DNA of 64,000 nucleotides, from assembly GCF_014207445.1 (NCBI RefSeq), contig NZ_JACHEM010000010.1, forward strand, positions 62,001 to 126,000, in the 5' to 3' direction. Source of the stretch: Streptomyces candidus (GTDB lineage: Bacteria > Actinomycetota > Actinomycetes > Streptomycetales > Streptomycetaceae). A model generated the notes under the pieces. It was not told the origin of the DNA and ran no database searches. It saw only the letters and a list, made by a program, of their open reading frames with translations. This document shows, piece by piece, positions 16,573-24,279 of the stretch. Both the position numbers and the translations under genes were made by a program. Each line of letters starts with the position of its first letter. Positions within the stretch are counted from its first letter, which is position 1.

Positions 16573-17205
16573 ATGGCGCAGCAGCAGCAGGTCGACGAGC
16601 AGGTCAGCACGGAGTTCGTGGTCGATACAGAGGACTGCGAGGCGCGTGAGCTGGCGTACCGGGAGCGAGGTACGGCCCGCCCGATCACGGTCGTCGGCAA
16701 CCCCGTCCTGCACCGCGAGTGCAAGGACGTCACCGAGTTCGACGACGCGCTCGCCTCCCTCATCGACGACATGTTCGCCAGCCAGAAGGCCGCCGAGGGC
16801 GTCGGCCTCGCCGCCAACCAGATCGGCGTCGACCTCAAGGTCTTCGTCTACGACTGCCCCGACGACGACGGTGTCCGCCACACCGGCGTCGTGATCAACC
16901 CGGTCCTCGACGAGCTGCCCGCCGACCGCCGTGTCCTGGACGACTCCAACGAGGGCTGCCTCTCCGTGCCCACCGCCTACGCCGAGCTGGCCCGCCCCGA
17001 CTACGCGGTGGTACGCGGCCAGGACGCCCAGGGCAAAGCGATCGCCGTCCAGGGCACCGGCTACTTCGCCCGCTGCCTCCAGCACGAGACGGACCACCTC
17101 TACGGCCGTCTCTACATCGACCGCCTCTCCAAGCGGGAGCGCAAGGCCGCCCTCAAGCAGATGGAAGAGGGCACCCCCCGCTACGAGACCGTCCCCAACG
17201 ACTAG
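16573..17205 (+). CDS. def: Peptide deformylase
   Basis: A 210-residue metal hydrolase that removes the formyl group from new proteins. All three motifs are intact: GVGLAANQIG (76-85), EGCLSVP (127-133, metal Cys129) and QHETDHLYG (His171, Glu172, His175). The N-terminal extension of about 35 acidic/Gln-rich residues before the domain is usual for one of the actinobacterial deformylase paralogues. It converges on the regulator gene with a 24-base gap. Confidence 0.95.
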   Translation: MAQQQQVDEQVSTEFVVDTEDCEARELAYRERGTARPITVVGNPVLHRECKDVTEFDDALASLIDDMFASQKAAEGVGLAANQIGVDLKVFVYDCPDDDGVRHTGVVINPVLDELPADRRVLDDSNEGCLSVPTAYAELARPDYAVVRGQDAQGKAIAVQGTGYFARCLQHETDHLYGRLYIDRLSKRERKAALKQMEEGTPRYETVPND

Positions 17206-17229
17206 TACTCGCCCCCCCAGTTACGCCGA

Positions 17230-18198
17230 TCACGCCGCGCGCGCCGGGCCTCTGAAGGTCCGGCGGTACGCGTGCGGGGTGGTCCCCAGGGTGCGCAGGA
17301 AGTGGTGGCGCAGCCCCGCCGCCGTACCGAACCCGGACCGGCCCGCGACCGCGTCGACCGTCTCGTCCGTCGCCTCCAGCAACTGCTGGGCCAGGAGCAC
17401 GCGTTGCCGCAGCACCCAGCGGTACGGAGTGGTGCCGGTCTCCTGCTGGAAGCGGCGGGCGAAGGTGCGCGGTGACATATGGGCGCGTGCCGCCAACTGC
17501 TCGACGGTCAGCTCCTGTTCGAGGTTGCGCTCCATCCAGGCCAGCACCTCGCCGACGGTGTCGCAGCCCCCCGTCGTCACCGGCCGCTCGATGTACTGGG
17601 CCTGCCCGCCGTCCCGGTGCGGCGGCACCACCATGCGCCGCGCGATGGCGTTGGCGACCTCGGGCCCGTCCTCCTGGCGCACCACGTGCAGACAGGCATC
17701 GATGCCGGCGGCGGTGCCCGCCGAGGTGATGACGGGGCCCTCGTCGACGTACAGCACGTCGGGTTCCAGCCTGGCCAGCGGAAACCGCCGGGCCAGCTCG
17801 TCCACGTGCCGCCAGTGGGTGGTGCACCGCCGTCCGTCCAGCAGCCCCGCCGCACCCAGCACGAAGGCCCCCGAGCAGACACTCAGTACCCGCGCCCCGC
17901 GCTCGACGCCCCTGCGCAAGGCTGCCAGCAGCGGCTCCGGGTACGTACGGGACTCGCAGTGCTGATCAGCGGGCACGCAGATCAGGTCCGCCTCCTCCAG
18001 CCGATCGAGGCCGTGCGGGACGTTGATGGTGAACGCACCCGAACGGGACGAGAGTTCGCGCTGCTCGATGCCGCAGACCGCGAAGTCGTAGACAGGCAGC
18101 CCCTGATCGCTGCGGTCAATGCCGAAGACCTCACAGAGCACGCCGAGTTCGAAGGGGTTCACTCCGTCGACGAGCGCGACGGCCACGTTTTTCAGCAT
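17230..18198 (-). CDS. GlxA-type AraC regulator with DJ-1/PfpI domain (NrdS candidate)
   Basis: A 322-residue transcription factor: residues about 3-170 are a class-I amidotransferase/DJ-1-like domain with the nucleophile-elbow Cys in VLSVCSGAFVLG, and about 215-315 hold an AraC-type double helix-turn-helix (LTVEQLAARAHMSPRTFARRF and GFGTAAGLRHHF). In S. coelicolor the class Ia reductase operon is nrdABS, where nrdS encodes an AraC-like protein. This gene is downstream of nrdAB on the same strand but separated from them by the XRE/DUF397 pair and by a small membrane-protein gene on the opposite strand, so its identity as NrdS is an inference. ATG 18198 starts MLKNVAVALVDGV. Confidence 0.85.
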   Translation of the reverse strand: MLKNVAVALVDGVNPFELGVLCEVFGIDRSDQGLPVYDFAVCGIEQRELSSRSGAFTINVPHGLDRLEEADLICVPADQHCESRTYPEPLLAALRRGVERGARVLSVCSGAFVLGAAGLLDGRRCTTHWRHVDELARRFPLARLEPDVLYVDEGPVITSAGTAAGIDACLHVVRQEDGPEVANAIARRMVVPPHRDGGQAQYIERPVTTGGCDTVGEVLAWMERNLEQELTVEQLAARAHMSPRTFARRFQQETGTTPYRWVLRQRVLLAQQLLEATDETVDAVAGRSGFGTAAGLRHHFLRTLGTTPHAYRRTFRGPARAA

Positions 18199-18279
18199 GC
18201 CGCCAGTGTGGCAGTAATTCGACGAACGGTGACAGTCCTGCCACTCACAAATCTTCGCCCGCCGACCGACAGTAGAGCC

Positions 18280-18459
18280 ATGAACACATTCGTGAACCTT
18301 CTGGCTGTAGCGTTCCTTTTCGCCCTTCTCGCGCTTCCCTCGCTCATCGGGCATGCACGAGACCTCAGGATCGACCGACAGATCCGCCGGGCGCAGGAGG
18401 CGCGGGCCGCCGAGGCGACCTTGGCCTCTGCGCAGAACGTTTTCGGCCGTGCGGCGTAG
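18280..18459 (+). CDS. Small single-span membrane protein
   Basis: A 59-residue frame starting MNTFVNLLAVAFLFALLALP: one hydrophobic helix (about 5-22), then a charged, probably helical tail rich in Ala, Arg and Glu. It is divergent from the GlxA-type regulator (81 bases between starts) and is followed directly by a strong terminator, which supports a real short transcript. It is not a member of a family I recognise. Confidence 0.6.
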   Translation: MNTFVNLLAVAFLFALLALPSLIGHARDLRIDRQIRRAQEARAAEATLASAQNVFGRAA

Positions 18460-18462
18460 AGC

Positions 18463-18498
18463 CGAAGAGGCCCGTCCGGGCACGGACGGGCCTCTTCG
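18463..18498. terminator. Bidirectional terminator
   Basis: A perfect 15-bp stem (18463-18477 with 18484-18498) with a 6-base loop lies 4 bases after the small membrane-protein gene and 21 bases past the end of the DUF397 gene on the other strand, so it can stop both. Confidence 0.75.
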
Positions 18499-18518
18499 CG
18501 TGTGAGGGGAGGCGGCGT

Positions 18519-18719
18519 TCAGCCCTTGGGGGCCTCGCGCTTGGGCAGCGGGAGGAAGGCGCTCCAAGCCGCGCTGCTGAAGGTGAGGGTGGGGCCGGTG
18601 GGGGTCTTGGTGTCGCGGACGGCGACGATGTCGGGGAAGTTGGACGCGAATTCGAGGCAGTCGCCTTCGCTGCCGCCGCTGTAGCTCGACTTACGCCATG
18701 CCGGTGCTTCGGTGCTCAT
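18519..18719 (-). CDS. DUF397 small protein
   Basis: A 66-residue protein with the DUF397 signature: W-R-K-S-S-Y-S-G near the N-terminus, D-C-L-E-F, the IVAVRDTKTPTGP segment and F-S-S-A-A-W-S-A-F. DUF397 proteins are specific to Streptomyces and allies and are usually encoded beside an XRE-type regulator, as in the whiJ and abaA clusters, where the pair affects development or antibiotic production. Its ATG at 18719 lies inside the end of the XRE gene (29-base overlap), so the two are co-translated. Confidence 0.92.
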   Translation of the reverse strand: MSTEAPAWRKSSYSGGSEGDCLEFASNFPDIVAVRDTKTPTGPTLTFSSAAWSAFLPLPKREAPKG

Positions 18720-19530
18720 GCTCGTATTCCTCTGCGATCTCCCTGAGCAGCGCCAGGGACTTCTCGTGCGACAGGGCGTCGCCCAGGGCAAGATCGTAGG
18801 ACGTCTGGCACTGGAGTACCACCGCCTCCTCGTCGATGAGGTTTCCCGAGTGCAAGCCGTCGGTGTATGCGACGGGAGGCATGTCCTCGAACCACATGAG
18901 CCTGAGGTTGCTCTCGATCAGTGCGTGGCAGCCCACCCCGTACGGGAGGACATGTACGCGTACGCGGTCCCGCTCGCCCAACGCGACGATGTGCCTCAAC
19001 TGCTCCGCCATGGCGACCAGCCCACCGTGCGGGCGACGTAGTGCGGCCTCGTCCAGCAGCGCGGTGAGGTGGGGTGACAGAGGGTCTTCCAGGATGTGGG
19101 CCCGCTCCAGCCGCGTGGTGACCGCCTCTTCGAGCTTCTGCTTGCTCTTGACGGGGAAGTAGGCGCGGAACACCGCCCGCATGTACGCCTCCGTCTGCAA
19201 GAGGCCCGGAATCAGCGTGAGGCCGAACTCCCGGATCATGCTGGCCTGGGACTCCAACTCCCGTGCCGCTTCGAAGTGCTTGGCCACCTTCCGCCGCTTC
19301 GCGTCCGGCAGGAAGCGTACGAACACCCCGCCCGTTTGCAGGGCGTCGTCCAGTCGCCGTGCGTCGCTCAGCGAGGGGATGCGCCGCCCCGCCTCAATGT
19401 GCGCGATGTGCGTGTGGGTCATGAAGGCCAGCGCGGCAAGCTCCGCCTGGGTCAGCCCCGCCTGCTCGCGGCGGGCCTTCAGTTCGTCGCCGTAGGGGGT
19501 GCCGTTCTTGCGGGCCTGCGTTCCGGACAT
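18691..19530 (-). CDS. XRE-family regulator with DUF5753 domain (WhiJ-like)
   Basis: A 279-residue protein. Residues about 12-70 are a Cro/CI-type helix-turn-helix (LKARREQAGLTQAELA, HIAHIEAGRRIPS); the rest is the effector domain found in WhiJ-like proteins (FGLTLIPGLLQTEAYMRAV, VRVHVLPYGVG, VVLQCQTSYDLA). ATG 19530 is preferred to ATG 19551 because GAGGTG lies before it at a good distance. A strong palindrome at 19603-19626 upstream is a likely operator. The gene pair with DUF397 lies between nrdB and the NrdS candidate, which suggests insertion. Confidence 0.92.
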   Translation of the reverse strand: MSGTQARKNGTPYGDELKARREQAGLTQAELAALAFMTHTHIAHIEAGRRIPSLSDARRLDDALQTGGVFVRFLPDAKRRKVAKHFEAARELESQASMIREFGLTLIPGLLQTEAYMRAVFRAYFPVKSKQKLEEAVTTRLERAHILEDPLSPHLTALLDEAALRRPHGGLVAMAEQLRHIVALGERDRVRVHVLPYGVGCHALIESNLRLMWFEDMPPVAYTDGLHSGNLIDEEAVVLQCQTSYDLALGDALSHEKSLALLREIAEEYEHEHRSTGMA

Positions 19531-19602
19531 GGCGCGCACCTCAACTCCCATGTGGATCCAGCCGGTTGCGCCACAAGGTACGCCGAAGGGCCCCCGCGCC
19601 GT

Positions 19603-19626
19603 GGGTGGAATGACTGCATTCCACCC
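19603..19626. promoter_or_regulatory. Palindromic operator candidate upstream of the XRE gene
   Basis: GGGTGGAATG, four bases (ACTG), then CATTCCACCC: two perfect 10-base arms. It lies 73 bases before the XRE start and 36 bases beyond the nrdB stop, so it is in the promoter region of the XRE/DUF397 pair. The symmetrical form suits a helix-turn-helix dimer. Confidence 0.6.
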
Positions 19627-19661
19627 CATCCGGTGAGGAGGCCCCCAAGTGTGCGTACGGC

Positions 19662-20678
19662 CTAGAAGTCGTCGTCGAACCCGACGGTGCCTTCCACCGC
19701 CACCTGGTACGCCGACGGGCGGCGCTCGAAGAAGTTCGTCAGTTCCTGGACACCCTGGAGCTCCATGAAGGAGAACGGGTTGGAGGAGCCGTACACCGGG
19801 GCGAGCCCCAGACGGGCCAGGCGCTGGTCGGCGACGCACTCCAGGTACTGGCGCATGGACTCGGTGTTCATGCCCGGCAGGCCCTCGCCGCACAGGTCAC
19901 GGCCGAACTGGAGTTCCGCCTCGACGGCCTCCTTGATCATGTCGGTGACCTGCTGCTGAAGCTCGTCGTCGAAGAGGTCCGGCTCCTCCTTGCGGACGGT
20001 GTCCACGACCTCGAACGCGAAGTTCATGTGCATGGTCTCGTCCCGGAAGACCCAGTTCGTCCCCGTCGCCAGCCCGTGCAGCAGGCCCCGCGAGCGGAAC
20101 CAGTACACGTACGCGAAGGCGCCGTAGAAGAACAGGCCCTCGATGCACGCCGCGAAGCAGATCAGGTTCAGCAGGAAGCGGCGGCGGTCGGCCTTCGACT
20201 CCAGGCGGTCGATCTTCTCGACCGAGTCCATCCACTTGAAGCAGAACTGCGCCTTCTCGCGGATCGAGGGGATCTCCTCGACCGCGTCGAAGGCCGCCGC
20301 GCGGTCCTCCGGGTTGGGGAGGTAGGTGTCCAGGAGGGTCAGGTAGAACTGGACGTGCACTGCCTCCTCGAAGAGCTGGCGCGAGAGGTAGAGCCGCGCC
20401 TCCGGGGAGTTGATGTGCTTGTAGAGGGTGAGCACCAGGTTGTTGGAGACGATCGAGTCACCGGTCGCGAAGAACGCGACGAGGCGGCCGATCATGTGCT
20501 GCTCGCCCGGCGTCAGCTTCGCGAGGTCGGCGACATCCGAGTGGAGGTCGACCTCCTCGACGGTCCAGGTGTTCTTGATCGCGTCCCGGTAGCGCTCGTA
20601 GAAGTCCGGGTAGCGCATGGGACGGAGGGTGAGTTCGAAGCCCGGGTCGAGAAGGTTCTTTTCGGAATTGCTGGACAT
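19662..20678 (-). CDS. nrdB: Class Ia ribonucleotide reductase, small (radical) subunit
   Basis: A 338-residue ferritin-like protein that holds the di-iron tyrosyl radical. Iron ligands and radical surroundings are recognisable: LFEEAVHVQFY (E-E-x-x-H), an Asp/Glu helix near DSIVSNN, FYGAFAYVYWF and RDETMHMNFAF (E-x-x-H). The C-terminus ends GTVGFDDDF, the acidic/aromatic tail that docks in NrdA. Its ATG shares a base with the nrdA stop (TAATG), so the two are translationally coupled. Expression would follow the nrdA riboswitch. Confidence 0.96.
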   Translation of the reverse strand: MSSNSEKNLLDPGFELTLRPMRYPDFYERYRDAIKNTWTVEEVDLHSDVADLAKLTPGEQHMIGRLVAFFATGDSIVSNNLVLTLYKHINSPEARLYLSRQLFEEAVHVQFYLTLLDTYLPNPEDRAAAFDAVEEIPSIREKAQFCFKWMDSVEKIDRLESKADRRRFLLNLICFAACIEGLFFYGAFAYVYWFRSRGLLHGLATGTNWVFRDETMHMNFAFEVVDTVRKEEPDLFDDELQQQVTDMIKEAVEAELQFGRDLCGEGLPGMNTESMRQYLECVADQRLARLGLAPVYGSSNPFSFMELQGVQELTNFFERRPSAYQVAVEGTVGFDDDF

Positions 20679-23074
20679 TACTGGCAGGCCTCGCAGGACT
20701 CGGGGTTTTCGAGGGAGCAGGCGAGCGCTTCGGCGTCCGTCGCCTGCTGTACGGGGATGGGGGTGGAGGTGGGGGCCGGGGCCTCGGCGGCGGCCTGGGA
20801 GCCGGCCGCGCGCGCGATGCGGGTGGCGGGGCGCGAGCGCAGGTAGTACGTCGTCTTCAGGCCCTTCTTCCAGGCGTACGCGTACATCGAGCTGAGCTTG
20901 CCGATGGTGGGCGTTTCCAGGAAGAGGTTCAGGGACTGGGACTGGTCCAGGTACGGGGTGCGGGCGGCGGCCATGTCGATCAGGCCGCGCTGCGGGATCT
21001 CCCAGGCGGTGCGGTACAGGGCGCGGACCTCGGCCGGGATCCAGCTGAAGCCCTGGACGGAGCCGGAGGACTCGCGAAGGGCCTCGCGGCTCTGCGCGTC
21101 CCATACGCCGAGCGCCTTGAGGTCGCGCACCAGGTAGGAGTTGACCTGGAGGAACTCGCCGGAGAGCGTCTCGCGCTTGAAGAGGTTGGAGACCTGCGGC
21201 TCGATGCACTCGTACACGCCGGCGATCGAGGCGATCGTCGCGGTCGGGGCGATCGCGAGGAGGAGCGAGTTGCGCATGCCGGTCTTGGCGATACGGGCGC
21301 GCAGCGCCTCCCAGCGCTCCGGCCAGGTGAACTCGACGCCGTAGTGGTCGGGGTGCAGGACGCCGCGGGCGGTGCGGGTCTTCTCCCAGGCGGGCAGCGG
21401 GCCGGAGCGTTCGGCGAGGTCGCAGGACGCCTCGTACGCGGCGAGCATGATGCGCTCGGCGATACGGGTGGACAGCGCGGCGGCCTCGGGGGAGTCGAAG
21501 GGGAGCTTCAGCTTGAAGAAGACGTCTTGGAGGCCCATCGCGCCCAGGCCGACAGGACGCCAGCGGGAGTTGGAGTTCCCGGCCTGCTCGGTGGGGTAGA
21601 AGTTGATGTCCACGACGCGGTCGAGGAAGGTGACGGCGGTGCGGACGGTCTCGTCCAGGCGGTCCCAGTCGATGTCGCCGCTGTCCAGGACGAAGGCGCC
21701 CATGTTGACCGAGCCGAGGTTGCAGACGGCGGTCTCGCCGTCGTTGGTGACTTCGAGGATCTCGGTGCAGAGGTTGGAGGAGTGGACCGTGTGGCCGGGC
21801 TCCGCCGTCTGGTTGGCGGTGCGGTTGGAGGCGTCCTTGAAGGTCATCCAGCCGTTGCCGGTCTGCGCGAGGGTACGCATCATGCGGCCGTACAGCTCGC
21901 GGGCGGACATCGACTTCTTGGCGAGTCCCGCGGCCTCGGCCCTGCGGTACGCGGCGTCGAACTCCGCGCCCCACAGGTCCACCAGCTCGGGGACGTCGGA
22001 GGGGGAGAACAGGGACCACTGGCCGTCCTGGTCCACGCGGCGCATGAACTCGTCCGGGATCCAGTGCGCGAGGTTCAGGTTGTGGGTGCGGCGGGCGTCC
22101 TCGCCGGTGTTGTCGCGGAGCTCCAGGAACTCCTCGATGTCCGCGTGCCAGGTCTCCAGGTAGACGGCCGCGGCGCCCTTGCGCCGGCCGCCCTGGTTCA
22201 CGGCCGCGACCGAGGCGTCCAGGGTCTTCAGGAACGGCACGATGCCGTTGGAGTGCCCGTTGGTGCCGCGGATCAGCGAACCGCGGGCGCGGATGCGGGA
22301 GTACGAGAGACCGATGCCGCCGGCGTGCTTGGAGAGGCGTGCGACCTGGTGGTAGCGGTCGTAGATCGAGTCCAGCTCGTCCAGCGGGGAATCGAGGAGG
22401 TAGCAGGAGGACATCTGCGGGTGGCGGGTGCCGGAGTTGAAGAGCGTCGGCGAGGACGGCAGGTAGTCCAGGCGGCTCATCAGGCGGTAGAGGGAAGCGA
22501 CTTCGGCGACCGCGCGGTCGCTGTCGTCCGCGGCGAGGCCGGCGGCCACGCGCAGCATGAAGTGCTGCGGGGTCTCGATGACCTGGCGGGTGATCGGGTG
22601 GCGCAGCAGGTAGCGGCTGTAGACCGTACGCAGGCCGAAGTACTCGAAGCGGTCGTCGGCCGCCGGGTCGATCAGCGCGTCCAGGGCCGCCGAGTGCTTG
22701 GCGGCGAAGCCGGCCGTGCGGTCCGCGATGAGCCCTTCGCGGTGGCCGACGGCGACGGACTCGGAGAAGGTGCGTACGCCCTGGGTGGCGGCCTCGTCCC
22801 GGATCGTGCGGGTGAGGAGGCGGGCTGCGAGGCGCGAGTACGCGGGGTCCTCGGAGATGAGCCCCGCCGCGCCCTCGGTGGCGAGCTCCCGCAGCTCGGC
22901 GGCGTCCGAGCGCGCGTTGCGGCCCCGCAGGGCGGCGGCGGCGACCCGGCCGGGGTCGGTGTCGGGAAGGTCGGCGGTCAGGTCGGTGAGGGTGCGCAGG
23001 AGCGCGGTCCCGGGGGCGTCCTGAACGGCGTCCTGTACCTCGGTGCTGGCCGGGTCGACTGGCGCGATGGTCAC
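20678..23074 (-). CDS. nrdA: Class Ia ribonucleotide reductase, large (catalytic) subunit
   Basis: A 798-residue protein that reduces ribonucleotides with oxygen-dependent radical chemistry. Catalytic features: MSSCYLLDS (first active-site Cys), HSSNLCTEI and ETAVCNLGSVN (radical and partner Cys), NRTANQT, and the C-terminal redox pair in ESCEACQ. GTG 23074 is chosen; GAGGGAG lies 9 bases upstream. Streptomyces also have a B12-dependent class II enzyme (NrdJ), and B12 switches class Ia off through the leader riboswitch at 23230-23345. The first gene of the operon. Confidence 0.96.
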   Translation of the reverse strand: MTIAPVDPASTEVQDAVQDAPGTALLRTLTDLTADLPDTDPGRVAAAALRGRNARSDAAELRELATEGAAGLISEDPAYSRLAARLLTRTIRDEAATQGVRTFSESVAVGHREGLIADRTAGFAAKHSAALDALIDPAADDRFEYFGLRTVYSRYLLRHPITRQVIETPQHFMLRVAAGLAADDSDRAVAEVASLYRLMSRLDYLPSSPTLFNSGTRHPQMSSCYLLDSPLDELDSIYDRYHQVARLSKHAGGIGLSYSRIRARGSLIRGTNGHSNGIVPFLKTLDASVAAVNQGGRRKGAAAVYLETWHADIEEFLELRDNTGEDARRTHNLNLAHWIPDEFMRRVDQDGQWSLFSPSDVPELVDLWGAEFDAAYRRAEAAGLAKKSMSARELYGRMMRTLAQTGNGWMTFKDASNRTANQTAEPGHTVHSSNLCTEILEVTNDGETAVCNLGSVNMGAFVLDSGDIDWDRLDETVRTAVTFLDRVVDINFYPTEQAGNSNSRWRPVGLGAMGLQDVFFKLKLPFDSPEAAALSTRIAERIMLAAYEASCDLAERSGPLPAWEKTRTARGVLHPDHYGVEFTWPERWEALRARIAKTGMRNSLLLAIAPTATIASIAGVYECIEPQVSNLFKRETLSGEFLQVNSYLVRDLKALGVWDAQSREALRESSGSVQGFSWIPAEVRALYRTAWEIPQRGLIDMAAARTPYLDQSQSLNLFLETPTIGKLSSMYAYAWKKGLKTTYYLRSRPATRIARAAGSQAAAEAPAPTSTPIPVQQATDAEALACSLENPESCEACQ

Positions 23075-23229
23075 GTGGGGGCTCTCCCTCGCTCGGCGCG
23101 GGGCCTGCGGCAGGGGGGAGCGGGGGCGCGCGGGCACACGGCACCCCGGAAGGAGGGCACGCGCCGCCTGGCGTCCACCGGCCCAACCGCGAGGCCCGGA
23201 CGTATCGGTATCCGGTTCGGTCGAGCCGG

Positions 23230-23345
23230 ATGAGCTGTCGGCAGGTCGTCGGACTTGGCGGTACGCAAATGCGCACATGACACACCGTTGCGGGACAGTT
23301 CCGGATTCGCACCGGATTCCCCTGCGGCGACAGCGAGCACGAGCA
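23230..23345 (-). promoter_or_regulatory. Cobalamin (B12) riboswitch in the nrdA leader
   Basis: On the minus strand the leader contains the core GGTGCGAATCCGG, then AACTGTCCCGCAACGGT, and further on AAGTCCGACGACCTGCCG, which correspond to the conserved cobalamin-aptamer segments. CTGTCG (to 23333) and CGACAG (from 23235) close the domain with a perfect 6-bp stem. In Streptomyces, B12 control of nrdABS through such a riboswitch is established. The aptamer is about 160 bases upstream of the nrdA start; the space between is GC-rich and can form a terminator or ribosome-site sequestering stem. Boundaries are approximate. Confidence 0.93.
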
Positions 23346-23357
23346 TACATGTGGTGG
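23342..23357 (-). promoter_or_regulatory. NrdR box (promoter-proximal)
   Basis: AGCATACATGTGGTGG on the plus strand matches the core of the NrdR box (A-x-A-T-x-T-x-G-T-G). It covers a likely -10 hexamer of the nrdA promoter (TATGCT on the minus strand, 23348-23343). On its own the match is moderate; the exact 32-base spacing from the second box strengthens it. Confidence 0.6.
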
Positions 23358-23373
23358 GTCCTCGTTGAAGAAC

Positions 23374-23389
23374 CCCCCACATCTAGTGT
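23374..23389 (-). promoter_or_regulatory. NrdR box (promoter-distal)
   Basis: CCCCCACATCTAGTGT (plus strand) has a perfect right half (TAGTGT) and the central A-x-A-T-x-T of the NrdR consensus. Its start is 32 bases from that of the other box, about three helical turns, as is usual for paired NrdR sites. Confidence 0.65.
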
Positions 23390-23467
23390 CGCGTGTCGTT
23401 TCGGCCGGGTTCCGGGGGTTGCCCCCCGGAAAGGGCACAGCACCGGTGGAAGCGGTCCGGGAGGGGG

Positions 23468-23986
23468 CTAAAGGGGTCGTTCGTAGGTCAGCAGGGTCAG
23501 TCCGGGCACGGGGTCCCAGTCCCTTGCCGGGGTGCGCAGGAAGCCGAGCCGCTCGTAGATGCGGTGTGCTCCGAGCATCGTCGGCTGGGTGGACATCACC
23601 AGTCGTACGACGCCGGCCTCGGCTGTGGCTCGGGCGATGCAGGAGCGTACGAGGGCCTCGCCCGCGCCCCGGCCGCGGCCCTGGTGCGCGACGGCGAGCA
23701 TGCGGAACTCGGCCTCGCCGGGGACGCCGATGTCCTGGAGGGGGCTGCCCTGGGGGGCGTAGGTGACCGTGCCGAGGGGCTTGCCGTCGGCGTCGGCGGC
23801 CACCAGGAGCTGCGCATGGGCGGCGCGGGAGGCGGCGTCGCGCAGGACGGCCAGGTACGGGTCCCGCTCACCGCCGCCGAGGAGGCCGTCGTCGAGGTAG
23901 GCGCGGGCGGTGATCTCGCCGACCTCGTCGTACTCGTGGGGTTCGGCGGGCCTGATGGTGAGGTCCTTCGCGGTGAACACATTCAT
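23468..23986 (-). CDS. GNAT-family N-acetyltransferase
   Basis: A 172-residue single-domain acetyltransferase. The acetyl-CoA-binding motif A is clear: FRMLAVAHQGRGRGAGEALV (R/Q-x-x-G-x-G/A), followed by the IYERLGFLRTP segment. It begins MNVFTAKDLTIRPAEPHEYD; ATG 23986. The acceptor cannot be predicted. Its start region is separated from the ybdD-like gene by 89 bases that hold a terminator-like hairpin. Confidence 0.88.
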   Translation of the reverse strand: MNVFTAKDLTIRPAEPHEYDEVGEITARAYLDDGLLGGGERDPYLAVLRDAASRAAHAQLLVAADADGKPLGTVTYAPQGSPLQDIGVPGEAEFRMLAVAHQGRGRGAGEALVRSCIARATAEAGVVRLVMSTQPTMLGAHRIYERLGFLRTPARDWDPVPGLTLLTYERPL

Positions 23987-24010
23987 GGGGGGCAGTGTGC
24001 AACGGCGACG

Positions 24011-24051
24011 GCCCGGCGCCCCACCCCGTTTCGAGGGGCGGAACACCGGGC
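24011..24051 (-). terminator. Terminator-like hairpin after the YbdD-like gene
   Basis: GCCCGG-CGCCCC pairs with GGGGCG and CCGGGC (12 pairs with a 12-base loop and a 5-base bulge). It lies 25 bases past the end of the YbdD-like gene. There is no T-run. Confidence 0.45.
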
Positions 24052-24075
24052 CGCAGGGATGCTTGCGCACTGTGC

Positions 24076-24279
24076 TCAGCAGCAGCGGAAGCCCTGCCGG
24101 GGGTCGCCCTCACGGGCGTCGGTACGGCTGCGTTCGAAGGCTCGGCGGGTCATCACCGGTGCGTCCGGGGAGTGGGTCCGGGTGTGTGCGACGTAGCGGT
24201 CGTACGCCGCCTCGCCGGTCAGCTCCCGTACGTACCAGCGGAGCCGGGCGAGCCGGTGGCGGACCGCCGCGGTGCTCAC
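24076..24279 (-). CDS. YbdD/YjiX-family (DUF466) small protein
   Basis: A 67-residue protein with the family's C-terminal pattern MTRRAFERSRTDAREGDPR followed by RCC. YbdD/YjiX proteins are encoded next to CstA/BtsT-type peptide or pyruvate transporters in many bacteria and are thought to help that transporter. GTG 24279 overlaps the cstA stop by 4 bases (GTGA), so it is translated with cstA. Confidence 0.9.
   Translation of the reverse strand: MSTAAVRHRLARLRWYVRELTGEAAYDRYVAHTRTHSPDAPVMTRRAFERSRTDAREGDPRQGFRCC

Noticed and set aside
14109..16838. A 909-codon open frame on the minus strand
   Set aside because: It is antisense to the degenerate HD-domain gene, the TPR gene and the start of def, all of which have recognisable proteins.
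19662..23438. A 1258-codon open frame ending as nrdB
   Set aside because: Only its last 338 codons are nrdB. The rest is a shifted frame through nrdA and its leader, and the nrdA frame is clearly the coding one.
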